Positions 55,471 through 64,000 of a stretch of DNA of 64,000 bases are shown here, piece after piece. The number at the start of each line of letters is the position of its first letter. The first letter of the stretch is position 1. The position numbers and the translations under genes are program-made. Origin of the DNA: Enterococcus larvae. GTDB lineage: Bacteria > Bacillota > Bacilli > Lactobacillales > Enterococcaceae. The notes under the pieces are model-generated. The model was not told the DNA's origin. It saw nothing but the letters and a program-made list of their open reading frames with translations, and made no database searches. The stretch covers positions 1 through 64,000 of the forward strand of contig NZ_JAEDXU010000013.1 of the NCBI RefSeq assembly GCF_017830045.1, written 5' to 3'.

Positions 55471-55950
55471 GTGCGTGAATATCTGGTGAATGTTAGAAAA
55501 TTATTGTTAATTAATCGTTGAATATATCACTGTAAATCAATTATATCGTAAAAGTAATATCTATAATAGTTATATGCACCTGACATTTCTCTTGTATTTT
55601 TATTATTTCTCTTATATATATCGAAAAACAAATTTTTTGTATATTTATTGTGTTATAGAAATTATTGAATAAATCAAATAAACCTTATTGCTGCTAGGTT
55701 TCTTTAATGATAAAAAATCAATATTTGTATTTTTATCAAAAATTTTGTTTTTCTAACAAAAAAGTGAGAAGAAATAGTATAGACTTTTAAAAATATTTGA
55801 TATAAAATTCATTTGTATTAATAAAAAGATATATTTGGTTGCAGGAAATAAATTTGTTTTTAATTTTTGTGAACTGAATTTAAGAAATGTCTAATATTTA
55901 AAAAATCAAAAGCACTTACCACTTAGTAATTTAAGTTTAAGGAGGCAAAC
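55471..55950. other. AT-rich region before the WxL-locus regulator
   Basis: About 480 bases are extremely AT-rich and hold no gene. A TATAAA at 55801-55806 with TAGACT 15 bp upstream might be a promoter, but the spacing is poor. The SD AAGGAGG (55939-55945) serves the next gene. Confidence 0.45.
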
Positions 55951-56670
55951 ATGGATAAAAAGAGTGTAAATACGGGGATCATTTCGTTGTCAGCGAATTT
56001 GGCTGAACCTTATTCAGAAGAGTTGATGAAACATAACATGAATGTTATGCCCCTTACAATGGAAAATTTCGAACAGTACATAGACCAACTGGATGCAGTC
56101 ATTATCAGAGAAAACGCAGAGCAGGACGTTAGGCATACCTGTCAGCTCTTGGTAAAAATAAAAGAAAGCTCAGATGCTTTTGTCTGGGTATTCTCACCCA
56201 ATACAGCTGTGTCCATGCGGATAGTTTATCTTCAATTAGGTGCTGTCGGAGTTATATCTGACGAGTGTAAGGCAGATGAGCTTCATCTAATCATTTCAAA
56301 CAGTGTTCAAAAAAGAAAAAACACGAAACATATAAATGATGAATCAGATGATGAACGATTGAATGAAAAAGATCAAAGTAGAAGCCTTGTTGAACTGAAC
56401 CAAAGAAATTCCAGTGTGCGAATTGATGGCAAGAAAGAAATTCCTTTAACAAAACTTGAGTATCGAGCAATTGATTTCTTCTATAAGAATATGAACAATG
56501 CGGTTACTTATCAGGAAATATTCGAAGCTGTCTGGGAAAAGGAATTCGACAACAAGAATTATCGTGTAGCGAATCTTATTTTTCATTTAAGAGAAAAAAT
56601 TGAAAAGGATGCCTCAAATCCAATCCTTATCCAAACGGTCCGCTCCAAAGGATACATGCTGGCTGAGTAA
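55951..56670 (+). CDS. Atypical response-regulator-like winged-helix protein (WxL locus)
   Basis: This 239-residue protein has a C-terminal OmpR/PhoB-type winged helix (about residues 145-239; LTKLEYRAIDFFYKNMNNAVTYQEIFEAVW and IQTVRSKGYML). The N-terminal part (about 8-118) looks like a receiver domain but lacks the acidic pair and phospho-aspartate; the expected site reads LDAVIIREN. Phosphorylation is therefore unlikely. It sits directly upstream of the WxL surface operon and most probably controls it. No histidine kinase gene is nearby. An AAGGAGG SD fixes the start. Confidence 0.85.
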   Translation: MDKKSVNTGIISLSANLAEPYSEELMKHNMNVMPLTMENFEQYIDQLDAVIIRENAEQDVRHTCQLLVKIKESSDAFVWVFSPNTAVSMRIVYLQLGAVGVISDECKADELHLIISNSVQKRKNTKHINDESDDERLNEKDQSRSLVELNQRNSSVRIDGKKEIPLTKLEYRAIDFFYKNMNNAVTYQEIFEAVWEKEFDNKNYRVANLIFHLREKIEKDASNPILIQTVRSKGYMLAE

Positions 56671-56716
56671 GCTGTCAGTCATGGCGGTTCCTTTGACGAG
56701 GAGTGACGGTGACAGA
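56671..56716 (+). other. Hairpin in the WxL operon leader
   Basis: CTGTCAGTCA pairs with TGACGGTGACAG (two-base bulge) around a loop of about 20 bases. No T tract follows, so it is not a classical terminator. It may be a leader RNA structure. Confidence 0.45.
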
Positions 56717-56769
56717 AAGCAAAGGTATTTCATTTTCTAACAATGGATAGACACAGGGGAAAACACAAT

Positions 56770-56850
56770 ATGAAATCCTGGATTTATCACGTAGTCAAGA
56801 AAATTGAAATAAATGTATTTCTGTTGAAAGACAGGATACACAAATATTGA
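56770..56850 (+). CDS. Possible 26-residue leader peptide before the WxL operon
   Basis: A small frame starts at ATG 56770 behind AGGGGA (56755-56760) and reads MKSWIYHVVKKIEINVFLLK then DRIHKY. Its stop (56848-56850) lies two bases before the SD of the large WxL gene, so it could couple translation. It is basic and amphipathic. The bases around its start match the segment at 26433-26452. There is no homology evidence, so it may be chance. Confidence 0.3.
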   Translation: MKSWIYHVVKKIEINVFLLKDRIHKY

Positions 56851-56866
56851 GGAAAGGAGGAGAAAA

Positions 56867-59800
56867 ATGAAAATTAGAAAAAAGGCTTCCGTTTTATTAA
56901 CGCTGGCGATTGCTTTTTCATTAGTATTTGCAGTTTTCTTCAATTCAGTAACGAGTATCAAGGCAAATGAAACTGAAACCAGCACAACTGAAACCAGTAC
57001 CACTGAAATCAGCACGACCGATAACAGCACCGTCGAGAGTACTCAAACGTTTGATCCTTCATCAGAATTGACAGGCTTGCCTGAAACCGAGGATGATTTG
57101 AGAGCGAAAGATGAGATAACTGTAGACGAAATGTCCGCTTACATGGATGGTACAGCGTATCAATCTCCTTTAGCCAGAGCAAATGGGAAAATTACAGGAG
57201 GCATGACACAAGCAGAGTATAATGCACAGTATTCAGCGTTGAATCAGGAGCAAAACGATGCATGGAATGCGAAATACAATTTCCGTCCAGAAACCAATGT
57301 CGTGCGTGTTAACGATTGGACAACATTTAGAGCGGCGTTTGAAAATAACGCAGTGTCTAAAATTATTATTGAAGCTGATATTTATTATGGTACAAGTATC
57401 AGAATTTCCAGAACAGAATCAATCGAAATAGATGGTCAAGGCCATTTGTTGGAAATGAGAAACGGCTCTCTTAATGTAGACGGTCTGACTTCTCTTGCCA
57501 ATTTTGGGAAGGCATTTTCTGATGTTCCGGTATTTCACATGCATGACCTTCAGATTGCCAATAACACTGGGTATGGAGCAGTCGAAGGAAACCTTTCGAA
57601 TGCGTGGGCTTTTGTCAACGGTAACGGTCAAAGGAATTCCAATCGTAGATTATGGAATTACCGTATAGGGAATATCTATACACCTTACGATGCTAGCCAA
57701 ACAAATAATAACCAACGTGTGGGCGGACGTTTGATAAATGCAGAATTATCAGAAATCAGCGTCTGGGGTTACAACACGGTTGTGACTGGTGCAGAAAACT
57801 TCTATACAGGCGGTATGACTTTTGAACCAAATTCGTTCTATAAAGGAACGAATGCAGAATATGATTATTCAGTAATTTGGTTTATGGATCTTCCTACTGC
57901 AGCTCAGGCTGTTGATGCGACTGGAACAAGAACATTTGATGTTGGTGAAGGAAGCTTTGTCTACCTGAACTACACTGCAAATGGAACTAACTATCCTGCT
58001 GTTTATGAAAACTGGGATTCAATGACTATCGGGAAAAATGCTACCTACAATGCAAATATGCCGGGAAGTGCCGTTTATTTCAATAAGGATTATGCGACAT
58101 TTACCGCTGAAGAAGGCTCGACTGTCAACTTGCTTTCTCGTAGGGGGAGTCAACCGACAGTTCGTTTCCAGGCGGTCAATTCAACGAGTGGAGGTCAGAG
58201 TAATCCGACAAACACGAAGTTTGAAATGAAGCCGAAATCCAATTTGTTTGTTGTTGGATCTAACAGCGGTGGCGTGATTTCGTATGGAACCTTAGGGACT
58301 CGAGCTACAGGTGTACAATTTATTTTAGATAATCCTAATACATTTGATATTAGGAACACATTTAATAGTACAACAACGACCAATGCATTTCTTGCAGACG
58401 GTACAAACAATAGAGGATCACACAGTTTCATCATTAAGGATTCAGACATCTCAATTTGGAATAACAGCACGAACATAGACGGTTCTCCTACATATGATTA
58501 TCAGAATGTAGAGAACTTTACTGTGACTAATGCTTCATCAAATGGTGGTGTGACAAGTACAGATGCAGATCTTGCGAGTCAATTTATCCGACCAAATTTC
58601 AAACGGATTTCTGGGATGAATAGTGATCCAGAGTTGATTTGGACACCCGTGACAGATGCTGATTATTCTCAGAGATCACAAATCTTACTGGGGTATACAG
58701 CTGTCGGGGGAAGCGATCCATTCGATCCGAATGGGGATGCTTATGTCAAACCAGTCTATGCAGATGCGGTACGTAAAGCGTATGTTGATTACACAGATAC
58801 ATTAGGTAATACGTATACTGGTGTGAGTGGAGCTGATAATTACGTTCACTGGTTAAAGGCTGATCATGCAACAGCTGGATTCCAAATTGCCGGTCAGGAC
58901 ATGAAGGGAACACCGTACAAGGCTTCTCTTGTTGGTGGGGTGTTGACACCTTATCGATCGGGAGTTGAAACGCCAACGACTGTTCTTGATGTGACTCCGC
59001 CGGAACCAGCAACGCTAACTGGCGGCAGATTGACGAATGCAACGAAACAGCTTAAGGCAGAAAATCTTGAGCCGAATGCAAAAGTCCTTCTTTCTATTGA
59101 CGGTGCTGCTGCAATAGCTGCTGGTACTGTAGAGGCTGATGGAACATGGACGTATAACCTATCTGGCTATTTGGCTACAGGGCAAACTGTGACTATTTAT
59201 CTTCAAGATAGTGCTGCAAGAATTGATGCTGAAATCGCTGCGCAATTGATGGTACCAACATTGCCAACAACACACACAGTAGATGGAAATATCAATCCAT
59301 ATCCAAACAGCGTTACGTATAGTGATGCAACATTCCAACCAGCTATACGATATACAGTGGAAGATGTAATACCAGTTCCTACTTTGAGAAAAGGCGTGAC
59401 ATCAAGTGCAGGCGATAGTGTTTCTGTTGGTGATACAGTGACTTACAGCTTGACAGCTACGAATACAAAAGCCGGTTCAGAAAACTGGGGAAATGTTGTA
59501 TTGGAAGATACACTGCCAGATGGACTGGACTTTGACGAAGCGAATCATGGTATCACAATCACCTTGTACAATGCATCGGAAACACCGGGAACTGATCCTG
59601 GTACACCAATCACTGTTGATGCTGACAGCTTTGAATACAATGAAAGTACTCGTCTGTTGACAATCAATGTGGGAAATATTCCAGCATTGAATAAAGTCGT
59701 TGCGACTTTTGACATGAAGGCAGTCAGCGCTTCAGAAGATGACATCTTAAATAAAGCATTCGCTAAAGGGGATTCTCCTCAGGAAGCAACCTTTGTTGAG

Positions 59801-60298
59801 GGCGGAACTGTTGTTGGTCCATTCATTTCTCTGGAAGCAGAATCCAATGAAATTGGTCTGCCAGGTGGAGAATTATATGGTGGATTGACCTTTGTTTCAG
59901 CACCAACAACGATTGACTTTGGGGTTCAGGCAGTTAAAACGTCTGTTCAACGAATCAATCAACCAACCTCTATGACCGGTGATCTAGCCGTTCAGGACAC
60001 ACGGAGAACTCGCAGTCAGTGGAAGCTGATGGCGAAGATAACCAGTGACCTGAGTAACGGAACAGACACTGTCACAGATGCATTGATCTATGTGTACAAC
60101 GGAAACGATGTGGTCTTAGATTCCAGTTCACAAGAAGTGGCTAAAAATACCAATTCTGATACTGAAGTATACAAAATCAATGACAGCTGGTCAGAGAGCG
60201 GTGACGGCTTGAAGCTGGAAACCAAAATCGGTGCCGTACAATCGATTGGTGACTATGTAGGCGTTATTACATGGGAACTAGTGGATGCACCACTTTAA
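56867..60298 (+). CDS. Large WxL-domain surface protein with beta-helix and DUF11 repeats
   Basis: This is a 1143-residue secreted protein. The signal peptide covers about residues 1-34 and is followed by a Thr/Ser/Glu-rich stretch. Residues ~140-590 look like a pectate-lyase-like right-handed beta helix, with IDGQGHLLEM and Asn/Gly-rich turns. An Ig-like segment (~705-790) and a DUF11-type domain (~830-960, SVGDTVTYSLTATNTKAG) follow. The C-terminal WxL domain has W1052 in SQWKL and W1136 in ITWEL, ending four residues before a hydrophobic close. WxL domains bind peptidoglycan noncovalently. It opens the WxL operon with AAAGGAGGAG as SD and probably acts in adhesion. Confidence 0.92.
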   Translation: MKIRKKASVLLTLAIAFSLVFAVFFNSVTSIKANETETSTTETSTTEISTTDNSTVESTQTFDPSSELTGLPETEDDLRAKDEITVDEMSAYMDGTAYQSPLARANGKITGGMTQAEYNAQYSALNQEQNDAWNAKYNFRPETNVVRVNDWTTFRAAFENNAVSKIIIEADIYYGTSIRISRTESIEIDGQGHLLEMRNGSLNVDGLTSLANFGKAFSDVPVFHMHDLQIANNTGYGAVEGNLSNAWAFVNGNGQRNSNRRLWNYRIGNIYTPYDASQTNNNQRVGGRLINAELSEISVWGYNTVVTGAENFYTGGMTFEPNSFYKGTNAEYDYSVIWFMDLPTAAQAVDATGTRTFDVGEGSFVYLNYTANGTNYPAVYENWDSMTIGKNATYNANMPGSAVYFNKDYATFTAEEGSTVNLLSRRGSQPTVRFQAVNSTSGGQSNPTNTKFEMKPKSNLFVVGSNSGGVISYGTLGTRATGVQFILDNPNTFDIRNTFNSTTTTNAFLADGTNNRGSHSFIIKDSDISIWNNSTNIDGSPTYDYQNVENFTVTNASSNGGVTSTDADLASQFIRPNFKRISGMNSDPELIWTPVTDADYSQRSQILLGYTAVGGSDPFDPNGDAYVKPVYADAVRKAYVDYTDTLGNTYTGVSGADNYVHWLKADHATAGFQIAGQDMKGTPYKASLVGGVLTPYRSGVETPTTVLDVTPPEPATLTGGRLTNATKQLKAENLEPNAKVLLSIDGAAAIAAGTVEADGTWTYNLSGYLATGQTVTIYLQDSAARIDAEIAAQLMVPTLPTTHTVDGNINPYPNSVTYSDATFQPAIRYTVEDVIPVPTLRKGVTSSAGDSVSVGDTVTYSLTATNTKAGSENWGNVVLEDTLPDGLDFDEANHGITITLYNASETPGTDPGTPITVDADSFEYNESTRLLTINVGNIPALNKVVATFDMKAVSASEDDILNKAFAKGDSPQEATFVEGGTVVGPFISLEAESNEIGLPGGELYGGLTFVSAPTTIDFGVQAVKTSVQRINQPTSMTGDLAVQDTRRTRSQWKLMAKITSDLSNGTDTVTDALIYVYNGNDVVLDSSSQEVAKNTNSDTEVYKINDSWSESGDGLKLETKIGAVQSIGDYVGVITWELVDAPL

Positions 60299-60317
60299 CA
60301 GAGAGGACGTATAACGA

Positions 60318-60686
60318 ATGAAAAAGAAACACTTCTTACACTATCTTGTACTGCTCTCTGTTGGGGTATTTCTGACTGGTGTTCCAATGTCCTCTTGGGC
60401 AATGGAAGGCGGTCAGGTGGGGCAGCAAGGAGTGATCGAGTTCTATGTAGACAGTACAGAACCTTCTGAGAGCTCAACAACCGAACCTCCAGTCGCTTCT
60501 TCGACAGAAGAACCGCCAACAAGTACGACAACTTCCTCATCGGCTGTAGTTCAAAAGCCGGCAGGAAAGTATCCCAGTACTGGTGAAGTCGTTCAACGCT
60601 CGTTGATGTTGAGCGGAGCGGCAGTGATTGCTCTTGTCTTGTTGTTCTTCGTGATGAAAAAACGAAAAGAAAAGAGGGAGTCATAA
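60318..60686 (+). CDS. Small sortase-anchored protein of the WxL locus
   Basis: This 122-residue protein has an N-terminal signal peptide (1-~29), a Ser/Thr/Pro/Glu-rich spacer, a sorting signal, a hydrophobic helix (~92-112) and a KKRKEKRE tail. The sorting motif reads YPSTGE instead of LPxTG, an unusual first residue. WxL loci typically encode one such small anchored protein. It lies 19 bases after the large WxL gene and overlaps the next gene by one base. Confidence 0.88.
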   Translation: MKKKHFLHYLVLLSVGVFLTGVPMSSWAMEGGQVGQQGVIEFYVDSTEPSESSTTEPPVASSTEEPPTSTTTSSSAVVQKPAGKYPSTGEVVQRSLMLSGAAVIALVLLFFVMKKRKEKRES

Positions 60687-61480
60687 TGAAAAAAGCCTTT
60701 AGGCTGTTATGTACAGCCGGACTTCTGACTGCTTTTCTATCTGGGACACAGGCATTTGCAGAGGCAGACAAGCTGGATTCTAACGGAAACATTACGTTTG
60801 AACGAAGCTTGCAGCCGCCAATCATTGTTGATCCGGAGAATCCTGAAACGCCGGTCGATCCGGGAGAAACCCCATCAACCGATGGCTATCTCCGCTTGGA
60901 CTTTGTGCCAAGGCTGGATTTCGGCAGAAACAGGGTATCTGATAAGGATCAGGCGTATGAAGTCAATGCGCAGCTGTTTCACAGCGACACCAATGCACGT
61001 GGGAATTATGTGCAGGTAACAGACAGTCGCGCCACAGGCGCAGGTTGGACGTTACAGGTTCGTCAGGAAACGAATTTTACTTCTGTAGAGAATTCTGAAG
61101 ACATCTTGAAGGGTGCATTCTTATCTTTTGATAAAGCATGGGCAAATTCCATCATGGATCAAAAGTACGCACCCAGCTTTCAACAGGATGTGATCGAATT
61201 AGATAAGATCGGGATGACGTATGATGTGGCCACTGCGAAGCAGGGCACAGGCTACGGCACTTGGCTGATCGCCTTCGGTGCTTCAGAAGAAAATACTGCT
61301 GGTTTAGCGTCAACTCTGACACCGTTGGTGGATGAGAGCGGCAATGCCGTGATGGATGCGACCTTCAACAAGCAGGTATACAAGAACAGTGCCATCACCT
61401 TTTTCGTACCCGGTTCGGTGGAAAAGAAACCAGTACACTATCAAACGGTGCTAACTTGGATCATTGCCGAGTTACCATAA
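60686..61480 (+). CDS. WxL-domain cell-surface protein
   Basis: This 264-residue secreted protein has a signal peptide (1-~24, ending AFAEA), a short Pro/Glu/Asp linker (ENPETPVDPGETP) and a WxL domain. The two signature tryptophans lie in GWTLQVRQE and LTWIIAELP at the C terminus. It attaches noncovalently to peptidoglycan. Start and preceding stop share one base (TAATG), so translation is coupled. It differs from the next WxL protein in codon use, which is less biased here. Confidence 0.92.
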   Translation: MKKAFRLLCTAGLLTAFLSGTQAFAEADKLDSNGNITFERSLQPPIIVDPENPETPVDPGETPSTDGYLRLDFVPRLDFGRNRVSDKDQAYEVNAQLFHSDTNARGNYVQVTDSRATGAGWTLQVRQETNFTSVENSEDILKGAFLSFDKAWANSIMDQKYAPSFQQDVIELDKIGMTYDVATAKQGTGYGTWLIAFGASEENTAGLASTLTPLVDESGNAVMDATFNKQVYKNSAITFFVPGSVEKKPVHYQTVLTWIIAELP

Positions 61481-61515
61481 ATAAAACACACACACAATAC
61501 TAGGAGGAAACACAC

Positions 61516-62322
61516 ATGAAATTGAAAACATTATGTTCAGCAGCATTAGTAGCAACAGTATTATTCGGATCGGCATCAGCAGCATTCGCTGAAGACGGCG
61601 ACGCAACAAAATTAACAAGTAACGGAACAATCACTTACGAAGAGGACAACACACCAAATCCTCCAGTCGATCCAGAAAATCCAGAAGAGCCAGTAGACCC
61701 AACTGAACCAGTTGTACCTAACCCAGATGGCGGACCATTGGCTGTTGATGCGGTAACAAACTTGAGCTTCATGACTCAAAAAGCAGTAACAACTGACCAA
61801 ACATACTTTGCAAAACAAATCGAAGTATTCAAAGAAGGCGTTTCTGATGGTACTCGTGGTAACTACGTACAAGTAACTGACAAACGTTTGGCTTCACCAA
61901 CTAACCCTCGTACTGGTTGGACACTGAAAGCTAAAATGTCACAACAATTCCAAGCATCAGCTACTGACCAATTAGGTGGAGCTACATTGACTTTCACAAA
62001 TCCTTACATTGCTGGAGCTGGAGCTGACGCTCAAAAACCAGTATTAGGCGCATCTGCAAGTAACTTCACTTTAGATGAATCTGGAAATGAAGTTGAAGTA
62101 ATGAGCGCAGCTGACGGAACAACAGGTTTCGGTACTTGGACAATTGAATTTGGTTCAAGCGCAGGCGTAAACGGAGCAGACGATACTACAGGTATTCCAA
62201 ATGCAACAGACGCTAACCTTATCGAAAACGGATCTATTTCACTATTCGTACCAGGTAGCACTGTGAAAACTGCATCTACTTACACTGGTAAAGTATTGTG
62301 GACAATCGAGGCTGGTATCTAA
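61516..62322 (+). CDS. WxL-domain cell-surface protein, high-expression codon use
   Basis: This 268-residue secreted WxL protein has a signal peptide (1-~25, ASAAFAED), a DNTPNPPVDPENPEEPVDP linker and the WxL domain. The signature tryptophans are in GWTLKAKM and VLWTIEAGI. The codons are strongly biased (GGT, CGT, GTA, CCA, AAC, ACA), unlike its neighbours, suggesting an abundant protein. The SD TAGGAGGAAA is strong. A terminator follows immediately, so downstream genes would need read-through or their own promoter. Confidence 0.93.
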   Translation: MKLKTLCSAALVATVLFGSASAAFAEDGDATKLTSNGTITYEEDNTPNPPVDPENPEEPVDPTEPVVPNPDGGPLAVDAVTNLSFMTQKAVTTDQTYFAKQIEVFKEGVSDGTRGNYVQVTDKRLASPTNPRTGWTLKAKMSQQFQASATDQLGGATLTFTNPYIAGAGADAQKPVLGASASNFTLDESGNEVEVMSAADGTTGFGTWTIEFGSSAGVNGADDTTGIPNATDANLIENGSISLFVPGSTVKTASTYTGKVLWTIEAGI

Positions 62323-62363
62323 TTTATTAGATAAACAGTAACGAAATAAATAAGTAATAGACT

Positions 62364-62404
62364 GGGCACTAGTTCTGTCAATCGAATTAGTGCCCTGTTT
62401 TTTT
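62364..62404 (+). terminator. Terminator inside the WxL locus
   Basis: GGGCACTAGTTC (62364-62375) pairs with GAATTAGTGCCC (62384-62395), followed by an eight-base T tract. It lies between the abundant WxL gene and the DUF916/DUF3324 gene. Confidence 0.9.
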
Positions 62405-62421
62405 GAGAGGAAGGACAGCTT

Positions 62422-63510
62422 ATGAAGAAGCACATCAAACAGTGGCTGCTTTTACTGGCAGTATTAAGCATTAGTTTTATTTTCAGTATCCCTACATATG
62501 CAGAAGAAGGAGAAACGGCAACTTCTCAAGCAGCAGAAGAAGCCAGCGGCTTTACATATCAAGTACAGTTTCCAGAGAATCAACGAAGTGAGAGTGGTTA
62601 TTTTGACCTGAGAATGGCGCCAGGGCAGCAGCAGACAGTCGAGATCCTATTGAAGAATCACGGAAAAGAAGAATTGACGGTGAATGTGGGCTTGAACGGT
62701 GCTCGGACCAACCCCAACGGGGTCATTGAATACGGCCCAACGAAGTTGGAAGCCGATGCCTCAATGAAATATGAATTTACCGATATCGTCAAAGGACCGG
62801 AATCGGTGACATTGGCTCCGGGAGAAGAGAAGAGCTTGCCCTTGGAAATCACGATGCCGGAAGCTTCTTTTGACGGCATGATTTTAGGCGGTATCCAACT
62901 TCAGCGCCAATCAAACGATGAAGAGAATGAAGCGGATCAAGGCATGATGATCATTAATGAATATGCCTATGTGGTAGCGATGGTCCTAAATGAAACAGAT
63001 ACAGAAATCGCACCGGATCTGTCCTTTATCAAGGCGTATGCCAGTCAACCGAACTACCGAAACTCGATTGTTATCGACTTGGGTAATATCGTTGCAGCAC
63101 CAATCAAAGGAATGACCGTGGAAGCGCAAATCATGGGCGAAACCAGCGATACTGTGCTGTATGACGCGAAGAAGCTGAACATGAACATGGCGCCGAATAC
63201 AGTATTGAATTTCCCTGTTAGTATGGGGAGTGATGCCATGAAGGCGGGGAAATACCGTGCGCACGTGGTAGCGACATTAGGCGACCAAAAATGGGAATGG
63301 ACCGAATCCTTTGAAATCACCAAAGAACAAGCAGACAAGTTCAATAGAGAAGCCGTCGGCTTGGTGCAGGAACAAGGCCTCGACTGGCAGCTGATTGCCA
63401 TGATCGTCGGTGGTGTGGTTGCCGCGGTGGTGGTGATCTTCCTGATCATTCACTTTGTGGGTAAAAATAAGAAAAAGAACAGTAAGAAAAATAGAAAAAA
63501 GAAAAAGTAA
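62422..63510 (+). CDS. DUF916/DUF3324 WxL-interacting protein
   Basis: This 362-residue membrane-anchored protein is the usual partner of WxL proteins. It has a signal peptide (1-~29), an immunoglobulin-like DUF916 domain (~45-165, MAPGQQQTVEILLKN; VTLAPGEEKSLPLEI) and a DUF3324 domain (~175-300). A C-terminal membrane helix (~325-347) and a Lys/Asn-rich cytoplasmic tail follow. The family binds both WxL domains and peptidoglycan, probably presenting WxL proteins at the surface. It lies 18 bases after a terminator, so its expression may be lower than that of the WxL gene upstream. Confidence 0.93.
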   Translation: MKKHIKQWLLLLAVLSISFIFSIPTYAEEGETATSQAAEEASGFTYQVQFPENQRSESGYFDLRMAPGQQQTVEILLKNHGKEELTVNVGLNGARTNPNGVIEYGPTKLEADASMKYEFTDIVKGPESVTLAPGEEKSLPLEITMPEASFDGMILGGIQLQRQSNDEENEADQGMMIINEYAYVVAMVLNETDTEIAPDLSFIKAYASQPNYRNSIVIDLGNIVAAPIKGMTVEAQIMGETSDTVLYDAKKLNMNMAPNTVLNFPVSMGSDAMKAGKYRAHVVATLGDQKWEWTESFEITKEQADKFNREAVGLVQEQGLDWQLIAMIVGGVVAAVVVIFLIIHFVGKNKKKNSKKNRKKKK

Positions 63511-63547
63511 CCGAAGCAGACTGGTTTGGTGAGAAAGGAGGAGCAAA

Positions 63548-64000
63548 ATGACAACGTTGGATTTGATTGCAGTAATTGCGTTAGCATCAGCGATCCTTTT
63601 TCTCCTATTCACGGTTCTTTTGGTCGTGCTGCGTGTGCGGCTGGGCAGACAGCTGACAAAGCTGAAGCGTGTTCGAACAAAGAATAAGAAGAAGCGAAAA
63701 CGACTGATGCGCCAGCGGCGAGGGGTAGAAAAAAAACGTCGGAAATACCTGATATGGGCCCTCTTGTTATTCGTTTTGGCGGGTGCAGGAGCGGGGACTT
63801 CAGCGTATACCATCTACTATCAGTCGACAAATCTGAACCAGAAGGATCAGGAGCTGATGGTGAAAGGCTATTACTATCTTGGTGATATTGAAGATCAGTT
63901 GGCCTTAGCGGAAAGCGGCGAAGGCGGTGAAGAGCTTGGGAACGATTTTGCGACACTGGCTTCCCGATTGGGCACCTTTGCGGTTGCCCGTGCTGATTAC
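63548..64000 (+). CDS. Membrane protein of the WxL locus (partial, runs off the window)
   Basis: The first 151 residues of a larger protein are visible. An N-terminal membrane helix (about 5-29) is followed by a very basic loop (34-66, many Lys/Arg), a second helix (68-88) and an acidic extracellular-looking region. AAAGGAGGAG precedes ATG 63548. Membrane proteins of unknown function are frequently encoded after the DUF916 gene in WxL loci. No domain is recognised and the C terminus is missing. Confidence 0.8.
   Translation, partial: MTTLDLIAVIALASAILFLLFTVLLVVLRVRLGRQLTKLKRVRTKNKKKRKRLMRQRRGVEKKRRKYLIWALLLFVLAGAGAGTSAYTIYYQSTNLNQKDQELMVKGYYYLGDIEDQLALAESGEGGEELGNDFATLASRLGTFAVARADY

Noticed and set aside
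60295-60825. Minus-strand open frame of 176 codons across the small sortase-anchored gene
   Set aside because: It crosses two well-supported plus-strand genes with good SDs and has no SD or family resemblance.
63277-63813. Minus-strand open frame of 178 codons at the end of the window
   Set aside because: It runs antisense to the DUF916/DUF3324 gene end and the following membrane protein; its composition reflects the Lys-rich plus-strand codons.

Overview
The window looks like a chromosomal segment of a low-GC Firmicute, most probably an Enterococcus outside the best-known species. Four points support this: a fab/acc cluster headed by fabT, with fabK as enoyl reductase; a bgsA-bgsB glycolipid pair; a WxL surface-protein locus with its DUF916/DUF3324 partner; and a GlpK that keeps the activation-loop His232 known from enterococcal glycerol kinases. 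The species cannot be fixed from the sequence alone.

Layout. 1-121: the 3' end of a 5S rRNA and tRNA-Asn, the tail of an rRNA operon. 412-2712: bgsA-bgsB (glucolipid anchor synthesis). 2787-4016: an HIBADH-family dehydrogenase and ykuJ. 4162-16419: membrane lipid synthesis, namely a divergent nitronate monooxygenase-like gene, fabT, fabH, acpP, fabK, fabD, fabG, fabF, accB, fabZ, accC, accD and accA. Good FabT palindromes lie on both divergent promoters. This cluster is interrupted by palindromic repeats (7247-7735) and by tandem arrays of a ~104-107 nt element just before fabD and accD. 16718-19007: a polar amino-acid ABC importer. 19251-23574: the conserved yqeG-yqeH-yhbY-nadD-yqeK-rsfS-yqeM ribosome-assembly/NAD cluster, in which rsfS has no ATG/GTG/TTG at its expected start. 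23641-24310: a third array resembling the fab/acc elements. 24337-26300: tmcAL and yebC.

26968-31281 encodes a 1437-residue LPXTG surface protein, most of it a tyrosine-rich heptad coiled coil. 31282-32660 has no gene but holds two homologous structured, terminator-ended sequences. 32661-40100: glpK, a DeoR regulator, and a deoC/PTS/dehydrogenase sugar operon with a cre site and a palindromic operator candidate. 40284-45668: a Na/Pi cotransporter, an AraC regulator, a lipase-like hydrolase, 5-formyl-THF cyclo-ligase and a rhomboid protease. 45699-47303: yqgQ, glcK and a rhodanese-like protein lacking its cysteine. 47481-51904: DUF488, a large FAD/NAD protein, a small DUF3042 gene, a degenerate class II GalT homologue and a YiaA-like protein. 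52154-55392: dnaX, ybaB and a MerR regulator.

55951-64000 (window edge): a WxL surface locus with an atypical receiver/winged-helix regulator, a possible leader peptide, a 1143-residue beta-helix/DUF11/WxL protein, a small sortase-anchored protein, two short WxL proteins, the DUF916/DUF3324 protein and a truncated membrane protein.

The most interesting signal is the family of tandem ~103-107 nt elements at three loci. Each unit folds into two hairpins whose paired arms change together between copies. In the fab and acc arrays the last unit supplies the Shine-Dalgarno sequence of the downstream gene. They could be cis-regulatory RNAs of lipid synthesis or an enterococcal BOX-like repeat.
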